Source: Muribaculaceae bacterium
Lineage (GTDB): Bacteria > Bacteroidota > Bacteroidia > Bacteroidales > Muribaculaceae
Length of the DNA stretch: 37,758 nt
Assembly: GCA_009775355.1 (NCBI GenBank)
Contig: VSPN01000025.1
Location: 1-37,758 of the forward strand
Reading direction: 5' to 3'
The notes below the pieces were generated by a model. The model was given only the letters and a program-made list of their open reading frames with translations. It had not been told where the DNA came from and did no database searches. Positions 1 through 9,300 of this stretch are shown here, one piece after another (position 1 is the first letter of the stretch; every line of letters starts with the position of its first letter). The position numbers and the translations under genes are program-made.

Positions 1-259
1 GAAAGGTTGGAATTTCCTCGCTTTTATCGTTATTTTCCTTAAAAAATTTCACAAATCAAATTAGTTTAAACAACTTCCATATGTAAGTTGCTTGTTGTTG
101 TTATACAATACCGATTTGTATTCCGGATAAACAGAATAAACTTTTTGATGGTCTATTTTTGCGCGACGCAGCTTTATGAACTGCTTTCTGCTGTCATGTG
201 CATTAAAAAGCTTATCTAAGGTAATTGCAATCTATACAATTGCCTATGTAATGACGATG

Positions 260-291
260 CAAATGTATAATATTATTTCGAGAATATCAAT
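260..291 (-). promoter_or_regulatory. Putative Bacteroidota-type promoter, leftward
   Basis: Read on the minus strand, 267-260 is TACATTTG, which fits the Bacteroidota -7 consensus TAnnTTTG. About 20 bases upstream (291-288) is ATTG, a three-of-four match to the -33 element TTTG. It would drive transcription out of the left edge with a leader of up to about 250 bases. The -7 match is good and the -33 match is weaker. Confidence 0.4.
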
Positions 292-341
292 ATTAAAGCG
301 AAAATAATTTAAAATTTCTTATTTTTAAATAAAATGTCCTA

Positions 342-412
342 TAAACAAGCTCTAAGTGATAATATGTTTTGTAGTATCTTATATATGAAAGGGCTTGTTA
401 AGAGCTTGTTTA
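342..412. repeat. Inverted repeat of TAAACAAGCTCT
   Basis: TAAACAAGCTCT at 342-353 is matched by its exact reverse complement at 401-412. The arms are perfect over 12 bases and separated by 47 AT-rich bases. The inner part of the right side also has a second near copy of GCTTGTTA. The same word with flanking bases (ATTATTAAACAAGCTC) recurs at 24163-24178, so it may be a dispersed regulatory or mobile-element-derived word. The function is unknown. Confidence 0.5.
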
Positions 413-438
413 ATAATGAAATGTTACCGTCAGTGCGG

Positions 439-487
439 TCAGTCCCCGCCGGCGCGATGTCACTGACAGCGTGCCGGCGGGGACTGA
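439..487. repeat. Long GC-rich hairpin downstream of sufS
   Basis: The arms 439-453 (TCAGTCCCCGCCGGC) and 473-487 are perfectly complementary over 15 bases. The pairing extends further through 456/470, and the loop contains a small GTC/GAC helix. It lies 126-174 bases past the sufS stop on the minus strand. No T-run follows, so it is not a textbook intrinsic terminator, although a role in 3' end formation or transcript stabilisation is possible. Confidence 0.6.
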
Positions 488-526
488 TGTTCGGGGTAGC
501 AGGAGAGGAAACGGGGAGAGACGACG

Positions 527-571
527 GTTTGTTGCTGTCGGCGTCCAGGAGGTACGCCGCTCCCGGGCCGG
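527..571 (+). repeat. REP-like half-element, L type (copy L0)
   Basis: This 45-base element differs at three positions from the L half at 17599-17643 next to the RAYT gene. Both contain GTTTGTTGCTGTCGGCGTCC followed by the imperfect palindrome GGCG...CGCC and then CTCCCGGG. Here it is solitary, with no R half beside it, and sits 42 bases past the sufS stop. The location in a 3' intergenic region is typical of REP sequences. Confidence 0.75.
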
Positions 572-612
572 TCGCACGTTGTCTGTTTTTGTCTGATTTG
601 GGGGGGCGGCGG

Positions 613-1839
613 TCAGGCGAGGATCGCGAGCACGCGGTGCAGGGCGGCGATGAAGGCGTCGACCTCCTCGCGGGTGTTGTAGACGGCAAACGAGGCGCGG
701 ACCGTTCCCGGAACTCCGAGCCGCTCCATCAGAGGCTGGGCGCAGTGGTGGCCGGTGCGTACGGCCACTCCCATGCGGTCGAGAAGCAGTCCGAGGTCGT
801 AGTTGTGTATGTCGCCGACGTTGAACGAGATCACCGCCGATTTGCCGGGTGCTGTGCCGTATATCTGCAGCCGCTCGATCTCCCGGAGTCTGCCGGTGGC
901 GTACTCAAGAAGTTCATGCTCATGGCGGGCGATGTTCTCCAGTCCGACGCGTTCGATGAAGTCGAGTGCCGAAGCAAATGCGGCAATGCCCACGAAATCG
1001 GGAGTGCCGGCCTCGAACCTGAAAGGGAGGTCGGCGAAGGTGGTGTGCCCGAACGATACGTGTCTGATCATCTCCCCGCCGCCCTGATAGGGAGGCATCT
1101 CCTCAAGGATGCTCCGGCGTCCGTATAGCACGCCGACGCCCGTCGGACCGTACATCTTGTGCGACGAGAATGCGTAGAAATCGCAGTCAAGGTCGCGCAC
1201 GTCTATGGGGAGATGGGGCGAGGCCTGGGCACCGTCGATCAGCACCGGCACACCGTGGGAATGCGCTATGGCGGTCATATCCTTGACCGGGTTGACGGTG
1301 CCGAGCACATTGCTGACATGGCAGAACGCCGCCATGACCGTGCGGCTGTTAAAAAGAGAACCGTAGCTTTCGAGGTCGATCTCGCCGCGGTCGTTGATCT
1401 CCGCCACACGTATGCGTATGTCGGCGTGGCTGCGCAGCAGTTGCCAGGGCACGATGTCGGCATGATGCTCCATGACCGTGAGCACGATCTCGTCGCCGTC
1501 GCGGAAACGCTGGCCGTAAGAGGCGGCCACGAGGTTGATCGCCTCGGTCGTGCCGCGCGTGAAGATCACCTCCTCTGGCTCGGCGGCGTTGATATATTTC
1601 TGCACGCGGCGGCGCGTGGCCTCCTGCAGGTCGGTGGCCTCCTGCGACAAGGTGTGTACGCCCCGGTGTACGTTGGCTTTGGTCGAGGTGTACATGCGGG
1701 TGATCGCGTCGGTCACCTCGCGTGGCGTCTGCGACGTCGCCGTGTTGTCGAGATATATGAGCGGGCGACCGTTGACCTCCCGCTCCAGAATGGGAAACTC
1801 CCTGCGTATAGCGGCTATATCCATTGCCATCGTGGTCAT
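613..1839 (-). CDS. sufS: Cysteine desulfurase SufS
   Basis: This is a PLP-dependent group II cysteine desulfurase that removes sulfur from L-cysteine as an enzyme persulfide for Fe-S cluster assembly. The protein has 408 residues, the usual size. Visible landmarks are the His pair at 125-126 (VMEHHADIVPW), Asp202 in the IDGAQA motif, the Schiff-base lysine Lys228 in SSHKMYGPTG, and the sulfur-carrying Cys366 in RTGHHCAQP. The RTGHHC form is that of SufS rather than IscS. The start overlaps the sufD stop by four bases (ATGA), so translation is probably coupled. It is the last gene of the sufC-sufD-sufS run. A SufE-like partner is not present in the window. Confidence 0.95.
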   Translation of the reverse strand: MTTMAMDIAAIRREFPILEREVNGRPLIYLDNTATSQTPREVTDAITRMYTSTKANVHRGVHTLSQEATDLQEATRRRVQKYINAAEPEEVIFTRGTTEAINLVAASYGQRFRDGDEIVLTVMEHHADIVPWQLLRSHADIRIRVAEINDRGEIDLESYGSLFNSRTVMAAFCHVSNVLGTVNPVKDMTAIAHSHGVPVLIDGAQASPHLPIDVRDLDCDFYAFSSHKMYGPTGVGVLYGRRSILEEMPPYQGGGEMIRHVSFGHTTFADLPFRFEAGTPDFVGIAAFASALDFIERVGLENIARHEHELLEYATGRLREIERLQIYGTAPGKSAVISFNVGDIHNYDLGLLLDRMGVAVRTGHHCAQPLMERLGVPGTVRASFAVYNTREEVDAFIAALHRVLAILA

Positions 1840-3191
1840 TTATTGCATTTGCCCGCCGCGCACTGACGCCCGCAGGCTGTCTCCATGCCGGCGAAACGTC
1901 GTTCGGCGAGCATGTGCAGACGGTCGCGCAGCGACGGCACGTCGACTGCGGCTATCACATCCGACATGAATGCCTGGCGCAGCAGCAGTCGCGCCTCGGC
2001 CTCTGTCAGGCCGCGGGTGCGCATGTAGAACACCTGCAGCGGATCGAGCTGGCCTATGGCGCAGCCGTGCGAGCACTTCACGTCGTCGTTATATATCTCA
2101 AGCTGTGGCTTCGAGTTCATGCGTGCCTCAGGGCTTCCCACAAGGTTGCGGTTGGCCTGGTATGCCTCGGTGCCGACGGCTCCCGGAGCCACGTGTATGC
2201 GGCCCGTGAACGCGCCCGATGCCGAGTCGTCGACTGTGAACTTGAACAGCTCGTCGCTCTTGCAGCGCGGCACGGCGTGGTCGATGTGGGTGTAGGTCGA
2301 TATGACGCGCTCCTTGTCTTCGATGCCCATGCCGTAGAGCCGCAGCCCGGCGTTTTCGCCCTCGAAACGGCAGTGATACTCGTTGCGCGTTTTGCCGTTG
2401 AAGAGTGTCATGCCGTCGATATTGACGCTCGATGCCTCCTGCTGGCGCAGGTAGAGGGCCGAGAGACGCGATGTCTTGCGCGATGACTCCTCGATGTGGC
2501 AGTAGTCGAAGCGGGCGCGTCTGCCCACATAAATCTCGACGGTTTCGAGCGCGAGCATATCAAGATCGTCGCGCTGTGTGTGGTCGCATGCCACAAGTTT
2601 GCATTCGGCCTCGTCTTCGATTATGACGAGCATACGGCGCACTGCCATGAGCGGTGCTGAGCCGGTCAGGATGTTGACAAGCTGCAGCGGGCGTTCGAGG
2701 CGCACGCCCCGGCGCACGCGCAGGTAGAGACCGTCCTGGGCGAGCAGCGTGTCGAGAGCCACGACCGGATTGCCGGGATCGGCGATGCGACCGTAATACT
2801 CAGCCACCTCGGCGGGGGCGAGACGCGCGAATTCGCGCAGGCTGCCCGCGTCGACGCCGTCGGGCAGAGAGTCATAGGCGTCGGTCGCGGCGGCGAAAGT
2901 GTCGTTGACGTTCATCATCACCGACTGCGACGCAAGCGGCACGTCGCAGCGGAATGTCATGTCCGGATCGAATTCGACCGATGCCTTGCGCAGGTTGATG
3001 CCATAGTCGGGGGCGAGCATCGCCCCGGGGTCGATGTTCTCGAAGTTCTCGTCGCCGCGCGCGGGGAGAGTCATCCCCTCAAGCCGCCTGAAAGCGTCGT
3101 CGCGCAGGGCGTTGAGCACGGGCGCGCCGTTTGCATCGATCTCGTCGCGGTGCGAGCGGTATAATTCCAGATATTGTTCCAGCGGATTCAT
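1836..3191 (-). CDS. sufD: Fe-S assembly protein SufD
   Basis: This is a SufB/SufD-family beta-helix scaffold component that works with SufC (and normally SufB) to build and transfer Fe-S clusters in the cytoplasm. I start it at the ATG at 3191, giving 451 residues that begin MNPLEQYLELYRSHRDE. An upstream extension of the frame into sufC is low-complexity shadow sequence. The family core is clear near the C-terminus: YNDDVKCSHGCAIGQLD around residues 367-383, with Cys373 and His375 in the CSHG motif. It is assigned as SufD rather than SufB by its length and its position after sufC. Unusually, the last 12 residues hold three cysteines (440, 444 and 449) in a basic tail. Confidence 0.92.
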   Translation of the reverse strand: MNPLEQYLELYRSHRDEIDANGAPVLNALRDDAFRRLEGMTLPARGDENFENIDPGAMLAPDYGINLRKASVEFDPDMTFRCDVPLASQSVMMNVNDTFAAATDAYDSLPDGVDAGSLREFARLAPAEVAEYYGRIADPGNPVVALDTLLAQDGLYLRVRRGVRLERPLQLVNILTGSAPLMAVRRMLVIIEDEAECKLVACDHTQRDDLDMLALETVEIYVGRRARFDYCHIEESSRKTSRLSALYLRQQEASSVNIDGMTLFNGKTRNEYHCRFEGENAGLRLYGMGIEDKERVISTYTHIDHAVPRCKSDELFKFTVDDSASGAFTGRIHVAPGAVGTEAYQANRNLVGSPEARMNSKPQLEIYNDDVKCSHGCAIGQLDPLQVFYMRTRGLTEAEARLLLRQAFMSDVIAAVDVPSLRDRLHMLAERRFAGMETACGRQCAAGKCNK

Positions 3192-3234
3192 AATTACATC
3201 ATCAGTTCGTGTCGGAGCCGTGTGTGCGGGCGGC

Positions 3235-3987
<753 letters not shown>

Positions 3988-4091
3988 GTTTCCGATAAGT
4001 ATGTATTCGATATTTCAGGTTGTCAGTTGAAACGGGTGTGCCCCTGGCGCGTGTTCCGACGCGCGGCTTTCCGGATTTGGCACACTCATTC

Positions 4092-4128
4092 TAAAAAGTA
4101 AAACACGCCCCGGGCGTGTTTTATTTTT
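4092..4128 (-). terminator. Intrinsic terminator after cvpA
   Basis: The palindrome at 4100-4122 (AAAACACGC, loop, GCGTGTTTT) is followed on the minus strand by TTTTACTTTTTA. It lies 10 bases past the cvpA stop and closes the gltX-to-cvpA run. T-rich sequence on both sides means it may also work in the plus direction. Confidence 0.85.
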
Positions 4129-4131
4129 TAT

Positions 4132-4674
4132 TCACGATATTTTTTTGGCTTCTTCGAGCTGCACGCGGTGGAAAAGTTCCTCCACATCCTCGCCGCCGAG
4201 CAGCGATGGGGCGAGCAGCATCACCTCGCCGACTGCGTTGCCATCGTCGGAACGCGCGGATTTCAGCAGTATCGATCCCGGGTTGAGGGCGAGCAGAAAA
4301 TTGTAGGCTATCGACACGAGGAGCAGGCAGCGGAACAGTCCGTAGAGACCCCCTCCGAGATTGTCGAGAATAGTGCGGTCGTCGCGGTGCAGCACTTTTC
4401 CCAGAAATCCGGTCACGGTTGCGAATATCATGTAGACCGAGCAGAACACTAGTGTGGTCGAAAGCGTGTCGTAGACGAACCGCTCGCAGACCTCACCGTG
4501 GACCGAGGGGAAGGCGCCGTAGAGCACTCCGTAAAGCCCGGGAGCGAGTATGCGCGTGCATATTATGCCGAACGCCATGCCGATCACCGAGGGTGCCTGG
4601 CGGGCGAGTCCCCGCCTGAACCCCCAGACGGTGCCTCCGCCGGCGGCGAGCAGCACGATCAGGTGGTAGAGCAT
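4132..4674 (-). CDS. CvpA family inner-membrane protein
   Basis: The 180-residue protein starts at the ATG at 4674 (MLYHLIVLLAAGGGTVWGFRRG). It has the CvpA-family layout: an N-terminal hydrophobic hairpin with the WGFRRGLARQ turn, further hydrophobic segments around residues 28-45, 70-92 and 105-130, and a hydrophilic tail. CvpA proteins were named for colicin V production in E. coli, and their biochemical role is still uncertain. The gene overlaps ispF by 16 bases and is the last gene before the terminator. A longer upstream extension of the frame is Arg-rich antisense-like sequence and is rejected. Confidence 0.75.
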   Translation of the reverse strand: MLYHLIVLLAAGGGTVWGFRRGLARQAPSVIGMAFGIICTRILAPGLYGVLYGAFPSVHGEVCERFVYDTLSTTLVFCSVYMIFATVTGFLGKVLHRDDRTILDNLGGGLYGLFRCLLLVSIAYNFLLALNPGSILLKSARSDDGNAVGEVMLLAPSLLGGEDVEELFHRVQLEEAKKIS

Positions 4675-5138
4675 AGCAGCACAACGGCACTCGCCGATAT
4701 TCCCTCCTCGCGCCCCTCGAATCCGAGGCGTTCGGTGGTTGTGGCCTTGACTGATATGCGTGATGTGTCGCTTACGGTCACTTCGGCGAGCGAGCGCCTC
4801 ATCTCCTCGATATAAGGCGCGAGCCGGGGCCGCTGTGCCATAATGGTCACATCGGCGTTGCCGAGCCGGTAGCCGTGCGAGGCCACGAGGGCGCACACGT
4901 GCGCGAGCAGTTTCCGGGAGTCGATACCCTTGTAGGCCGGATCCGTGTCGGGGAAGTGCTTGCCGATGTCGCCGAGGGCCAGAGCTCCAAGCAACGCGTC
5001 GCAGAGGGCGTGGATCGCCACATCGGCGTCGCTGTGGCCGTCGAGCCCGAGGTTGTGGGCGACTTTCACGCCACAGAGCCATAGCTCGCGCCCTTCGACG
5101 AGCCTGTGCACGTCATATCCCTGTCCGATTCTTATCAT
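4659..5138 (-). CDS. ispF: 2-C-methyl-D-erythritol 2,4-cyclodiphosphate synthase IspF
   Basis: IspF converts 4-diphosphocytidyl-2-C-methyl-D-erythritol 2-phosphate to the cyclodiphosphate with release of CMP, in the MEP isoprenoid pathway. I prefer the ATG at 5138 (159 residues, MIRIGQGYDVHRL) over a TTG two codons upstream. The metal-binding DVH motif (Asp9, His11), GHSDADV (His35) and His43 are present, as is the C-terminal ATTTERLGF stretch typical of the family. ispF sits between porV and cvpA. A porU-porV-ispF neighbourhood also occurs in Porphyromonas, to my recollection, so the linkage is probably ancestral rather than functional. Confidence 0.95.
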   Translation of the reverse strand: MIRIGQGYDVHRLVEGRELWLCGVKVAHNLGLDGHSDADVAIHALCDALLGALALGDIGKHFPDTDPAYKGIDSRKLLAHVCALVASHGYRLGNADVTIMAQRPRLAPYIEEMRRSLAEVTVSDTSRISVKATTTERLGFEGREEGISASAVVLLCSTT

Positions 5139-5173
5139 GGTCAATCTTATTTTTCAGTGATCGGAGTCTGGGG

Positions 5174-6394
5174 TTACTTTCTGCGGCGGCCCATCAGGTC
5201 GCGCAGGCCGTCCATGTCGAACGATAGCGTGAAGCGCAGCGTCTGGTCGAGAGGGGAGTTCTGCGCGGTCGCAAGCATGTAGGAAGCGTCGAGCTGAACC
5301 ACGTTGAGCGAGAAGCCGGCACCGAAAGCGAAGTATGACCTGCCTCCCTTGTTGGGATGCTCGTAGTTGTAGCCGGCGCGGAGGAAGAACTGCTGGTTGT
5401 AGTTGTACTCGGCTCCGAGCGAGAACTGTATCTCCTGAAGCTCCTCCTTGAATCCGCCCGGGGCGTCGTTGAAGCTCTTGAAGATGCCGGTGATCGGCGA
5501 CATCGAGTTCCACGTGTCGTATGCCTCCCAGTATGCGTCCTGCCCCTCCTGCGTCTCCATGTCGAAGTCTTTGGGGCGCGGTTTGGTCGGCACGAGCAGC
5601 TTGTTGAGGTCGAGCCCTATGCCGAGAGTGTGGTAGTCGGCGAGCGGGAACATGAAGTTCATGCCCAGACGCAGGTTGGTGGGGAGGAAGGCGTTGGTCA
5701 CGCCGTTGTCGTTGCTGACTTTCGTACCTATGTTAGATATGTCGAAGCCCCACGAGAACTGGCATTCGTTGCGCCCGATCATCGGGAAGGTGGTGAAATA
5801 TCCCGACAGGTCGACCGAGAAGGCCGATGCCGCTTTGAACTGTTCGCCTGTCGTGGTGTCCTGATACGACAGGTCGGAAAGTATGTAGCGCAGCACTACG
5901 CCCATCGAGAATTTCTCCGACAGCTTGCGTGAGTATCCGAGGTCAAACGCGAACTCATATGGGTTGATGGTCTGCGCGTTCACTCCGTCGCCCTCATATC
6001 CGCCGGTGGTCACTTCTCCGAGCGAGAAGTAGCGGAACGATGCCGAGATCGCCTGGTTGTCGCCGCTGCCGAGTTTCCAGTATCCTGACAGGTTGGCAAG
6101 GAAGATGTCGTTGACGATCTTGCGGAGCCAGGGAGTGTACGACAGCGCGAGTCCTCCCTGCGAGTAGGCGAACGCATATTTCGACGGGTTCCAGAACTGC
6201 GAGTTTACGTCGGGGTCGGTCGCGGCACCGAGGTTGCCCATGCCGCTTCCGCGGGCGTCGGGGGTGATGCTCAGTGTGGTGACACCTGTGTTGACGGGGT
6301 TGAACTCGTTGTCCTTGATGTCGTTCTGTGCCGATGCTGCGGCGGCTGTGCCGAGCAGCATGAGCGCCGATATCCTTATTGTCTTATTCATCAT
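5174..6394 (-). CDS. porV: Type IX secretion outer-membrane protein PorV
   Basis: PorV (LptO) is an outer-membrane beta-barrel of the FadL-like type. It binds T9SS cargo after translocation and presents it to the PorU sortase. The 406-residue protein has a signal peptide (MMNKTIRISALMLLGTAAAA, cleavage near SAQ) and then the family opening around residues 32-70 (NTGVTTLSITPDARGSGMGN, FWNPSKYAFA). Alternating amphipathic strands follow up to a short basic end (MGRRRK). Its position directly after a C25 peptidase gene, with a gap of two bases, and near PorU supports the assignment. It belongs to the long gltX-to-cvpA run. Confidence 0.92.
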   Translation of the reverse strand: MMNKTIRISALMLLGTAAAASAQNDIKDNEFNPVNTGVTTLSITPDARGSGMGNLGAATDPDVNSQFWNPSKYAFAYSQGGLALSYTPWLRKIVNDIFLANLSGYWKLGSGDNQAISASFRYFSLGEVTTGGYEGDGVNAQTINPYEFAFDLGYSRKLSEKFSMGVVLRYILSDLSYQDTTTGEQFKAASAFSVDLSGYFTTFPMIGRNECQFSWGFDISNIGTKVSNDNGVTNAFLPTNLRLGMNFMFPLADYHTLGIGLDLNKLLVPTKPRPKDFDMETQEGQDAYWEAYDTWNSMSPITGIFKSFNDAPGGFKEELQEIQFSLGAEYNYNQQFFLRAGYNYEHPNKGGRSYFAFGAGFSLNVVQLDASYMLATAQNSPLDQTLRFTLSFDMDGLRDLMGRRRK

Positions 6395-6396
6395 GA

Positions 6397-9300
6397 TTAG
6401 TCAATTACAGTAAATTCCACCCAGTTCGAGTAGACTCTCGCTCCGAGCGCGGAGTCACATCTTACGGCTGCGCGGTATGTTCCGGGTGCGAGGCCCGATG
6501 TGTCGTATGTCGCCGAAGCGGAGTCGGTGTCGTTCTCTGCCACAATGTTGCCGTCTCGGTCACAGACCACAAGGCGGAGCGGGAACTCGCCGTTGCCGGC
6601 TATGGTGAACTCGATCGTGTCGATGGCTGTCGGGCGGTCGGCTGTGAGGCGCAGCGGCGAGCGTTCGGCAATCGCGAACTTGAGCACCTGCGGCTGCGAT
6701 TTGTTGCCGGCTATGTCGGTGGCGTAATATGTGGCGGTGTGAAGGCCGGTGCCGAGGCGAGCCACGCCGATTGCTGTCGAGTATGACGGCACGGTCGTGC
6801 CCGTGCTGTACTCATGCGCCACATTGATCGGCTTACCGTCGATGTTGAGGTATATGCCGGCGCCCTGACCGACACCGGGGAGCATCGCCGTGTCATCTGA
6901 GGCACTGATGGTGAGTGTCTGCAGTCCGGCGTCAAACGTCAGTGTGGCCACAGGTGCAGTGTCGTCGCGATCCGCGTCTTCGCCGGGCTTTGAGCCGGTC
7001 TCGGCCAGAGCGACAGAGGTTATGCCCGATGTGCCGAGTCTCGATGTCGGGTCGTAAGCTCCGGCCATGATGGGCAGCGAGGCCGTTGAGCCTGTTGACG
7101 GCATGTAGGCGGAGCATTCAGCAGGCATAGGCATGCGCGCGGTGAATTCACCATCCTTTACTTCTGCCTTGACAGTCAGAAGCCTGAAGTCGTTATAGGG
7201 TATCTCATCGCGGATCACCACCGGGGTGCCGTTGATGTCGGTGCCCATCAGCACAGGTATGCTGCGGGTTGGAGCCATGAGTTTGAGTGTCACGAATCCG
7301 TTGTAGTCGGTCAGCGTGCTTTCGCCGCTTCCGGTGACACGCCCTTTCACCTCGACTGTCTCGCCCGGGCAGTATTCCCTGTCGGGAACGGTCAGTTCGA
7401 TCTTTCCCAGAGCCACAGGCACAGGAAGTCCGGGGTCGCCGATCAGCATGTAGTCTATCTCCGATTCATTGATCGAGCACTCTTTCGACCGGGCGTAGAC
7501 CTCGCCGATGGTCGGAGTCGCCGTGCGCCGGTTGTTGTCGTTGTCGATGAAGAGGGAGTTGACGAAGTTGCGGGCTAGGTTGTCGTTGTAGTTCGAGAGT
7601 ACGGTGCGGGTGGCGCAGATCGAGCCTATGAAGCCTCGTTTCGAGCGTATCACTGCCATGTCGCCGATGCCGTGCTCGCAGTTGTCGGGACGGCAGAGGT
7701 CGCATGCGGCGAAAAACATGAATCCGAGTTCCGGGTTGTCTGAGGCCACCACGTCTTTGACCGAGAATCCGTCCATGCCGCCTGATCCCGCGTGTCCGAA
7801 GTAGGTGGTGAAGAGTTTTCCGGCTCCGAGTGCGTCGTGTATCTGGCTGTTTGCCTTGTCTGAGCCGAGGCCTTCGATCCAGATGGTGCGGTGCGCGAAC
7901 TCCGAGTCATCGGCGGCAGCGAGGGTCTGGAAGAGCGATCCGAGACGTATCGCCTGGTTGTCATGCAGATAAGCGTCTCCCTGACAAGCTATTGTCATGG
8001 TCTCGTTGACAAGTCCGGAGAAGTCTTGTTTCTCAATATATTCCTTTATCTTGGCCACAGCCAGCTCACCCTCTTCCGAGCTGTTGATCGGCAGGATCCC
8101 GACGCCGACCGATATGGGGGCGTTTTCGAGGTTGTTCGGGTAGGTGACGCGGTCAGACATCACGCCGTAATAGTCCATCACGCAGTCGGGCATCTTCGAT
8201 ATGTCGGTCTTGGGCTGCTGGTAGGCTATGTGCCCCTCGGAGGTGCGGCCCGAGCGGCGCACATCGCGGTAGTCTCCGTATACCGGACCGATGATCAGGA
8301 TGTTCTTGAGCGGGCGTTCCTCGCTCTGAAAGAGCATCTTTGCCAGAAGACGGTAAGCCATTGGATCGGGTGTGCCCGACGAAAACTCGTTGTAGACCTC
8401 CTGCTGGGTCACGGTCACGACTTTCTGGCCGAGATGTCGCGTGTGCAGATCTGCTATCCGGCGGGCATACGGTTCCATTTCGGCGGTGGTGAATATCAGC
8501 ATGTCGGCGCCTTCGCTGCCGAGTGCATGAAGATCCTGGTTGGGAATCGTCGTGAAGTCGTCGCCGATCTGCTTCTGTTGTTTCGACGGGTTGAACACTA
8601 TGGCCTCGCAGCGTCCGTTGTAGTCGTGATAAAGAAAATCGTTGTCGGTGTCGAGAATCTCGGGAGCCTTGTGGTCTGTTATGTCCCAGGCTGTCGATCC
8701 TGCCGGTACCGGATGTTTCCACACCTTATAGATGGTAGAGCGAAATCCGATGTATTGCTGCGTGAAGTTGCTGTCATCGCGTGCGTATTTGAGAGACATC
8801 GGGTAGGTCAGCGTCCAGTAGTCAAGTGCAAGAGTCTGACTTGTAGGGTATCCGCCGGTGACGGTGAGGCTCAGCGTGCCGGTGCCGCGCTGGTTCTCGT
8901 CAACCGAGAGCTTCAGCGTGCTGAGCGTGTTCTCGAAAGAGAATATCTTGTTCTCGCTGCGTTTAAGAGTCCATACACGCGCACCGCCGAGCTTAACTGT
9001 AAGGTCACCAGTCTGGTCTTTCCTTATGGCCACGTCGGTTATGATGGTGCATTTGTTGTTGGTCATCACATATGGCGCGCTGATCTTGAAGCTTACCGGC
9101 GATCCGGCTTTCAGCCTTTCGCCCCAGAAAGTCTGTCCGGCCAGAAAGTCGCCCTGCTCCAGGTCTTTCTCGTGATAGAGATATGCGTATCCCGACGTTA
9201 TCTCTTTTGCCGAATCTTTCAGATCCACCTTGTGCGACGGCATGGTCTCGGCAGGATGCGTGTCGGTCAGGAAGTAATATGCACGGTCGGAGTACACGTT

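Larger units (their letters stand above)
1..612. other. AT-rich non-coding region left of sufS
   Basis: I see no credible gene in this stretch. The first 430 bases are very AT-rich, unlike the GC-rich genes nearby. They hold a probable leftward promoter (260-290) for a gene beyond the left edge. An inverted repeat of the 12-mer TAAACAAGCTCT follows at 342-412. After about 430 the base composition changes to GC-rich, with a long hairpin at 439-487 and a REP-like half-element at 527-571 just downstream of sufS. Open frames crossing this region on both strands are shadows of sufS or have no family resemblance. Confidence 0.7.
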
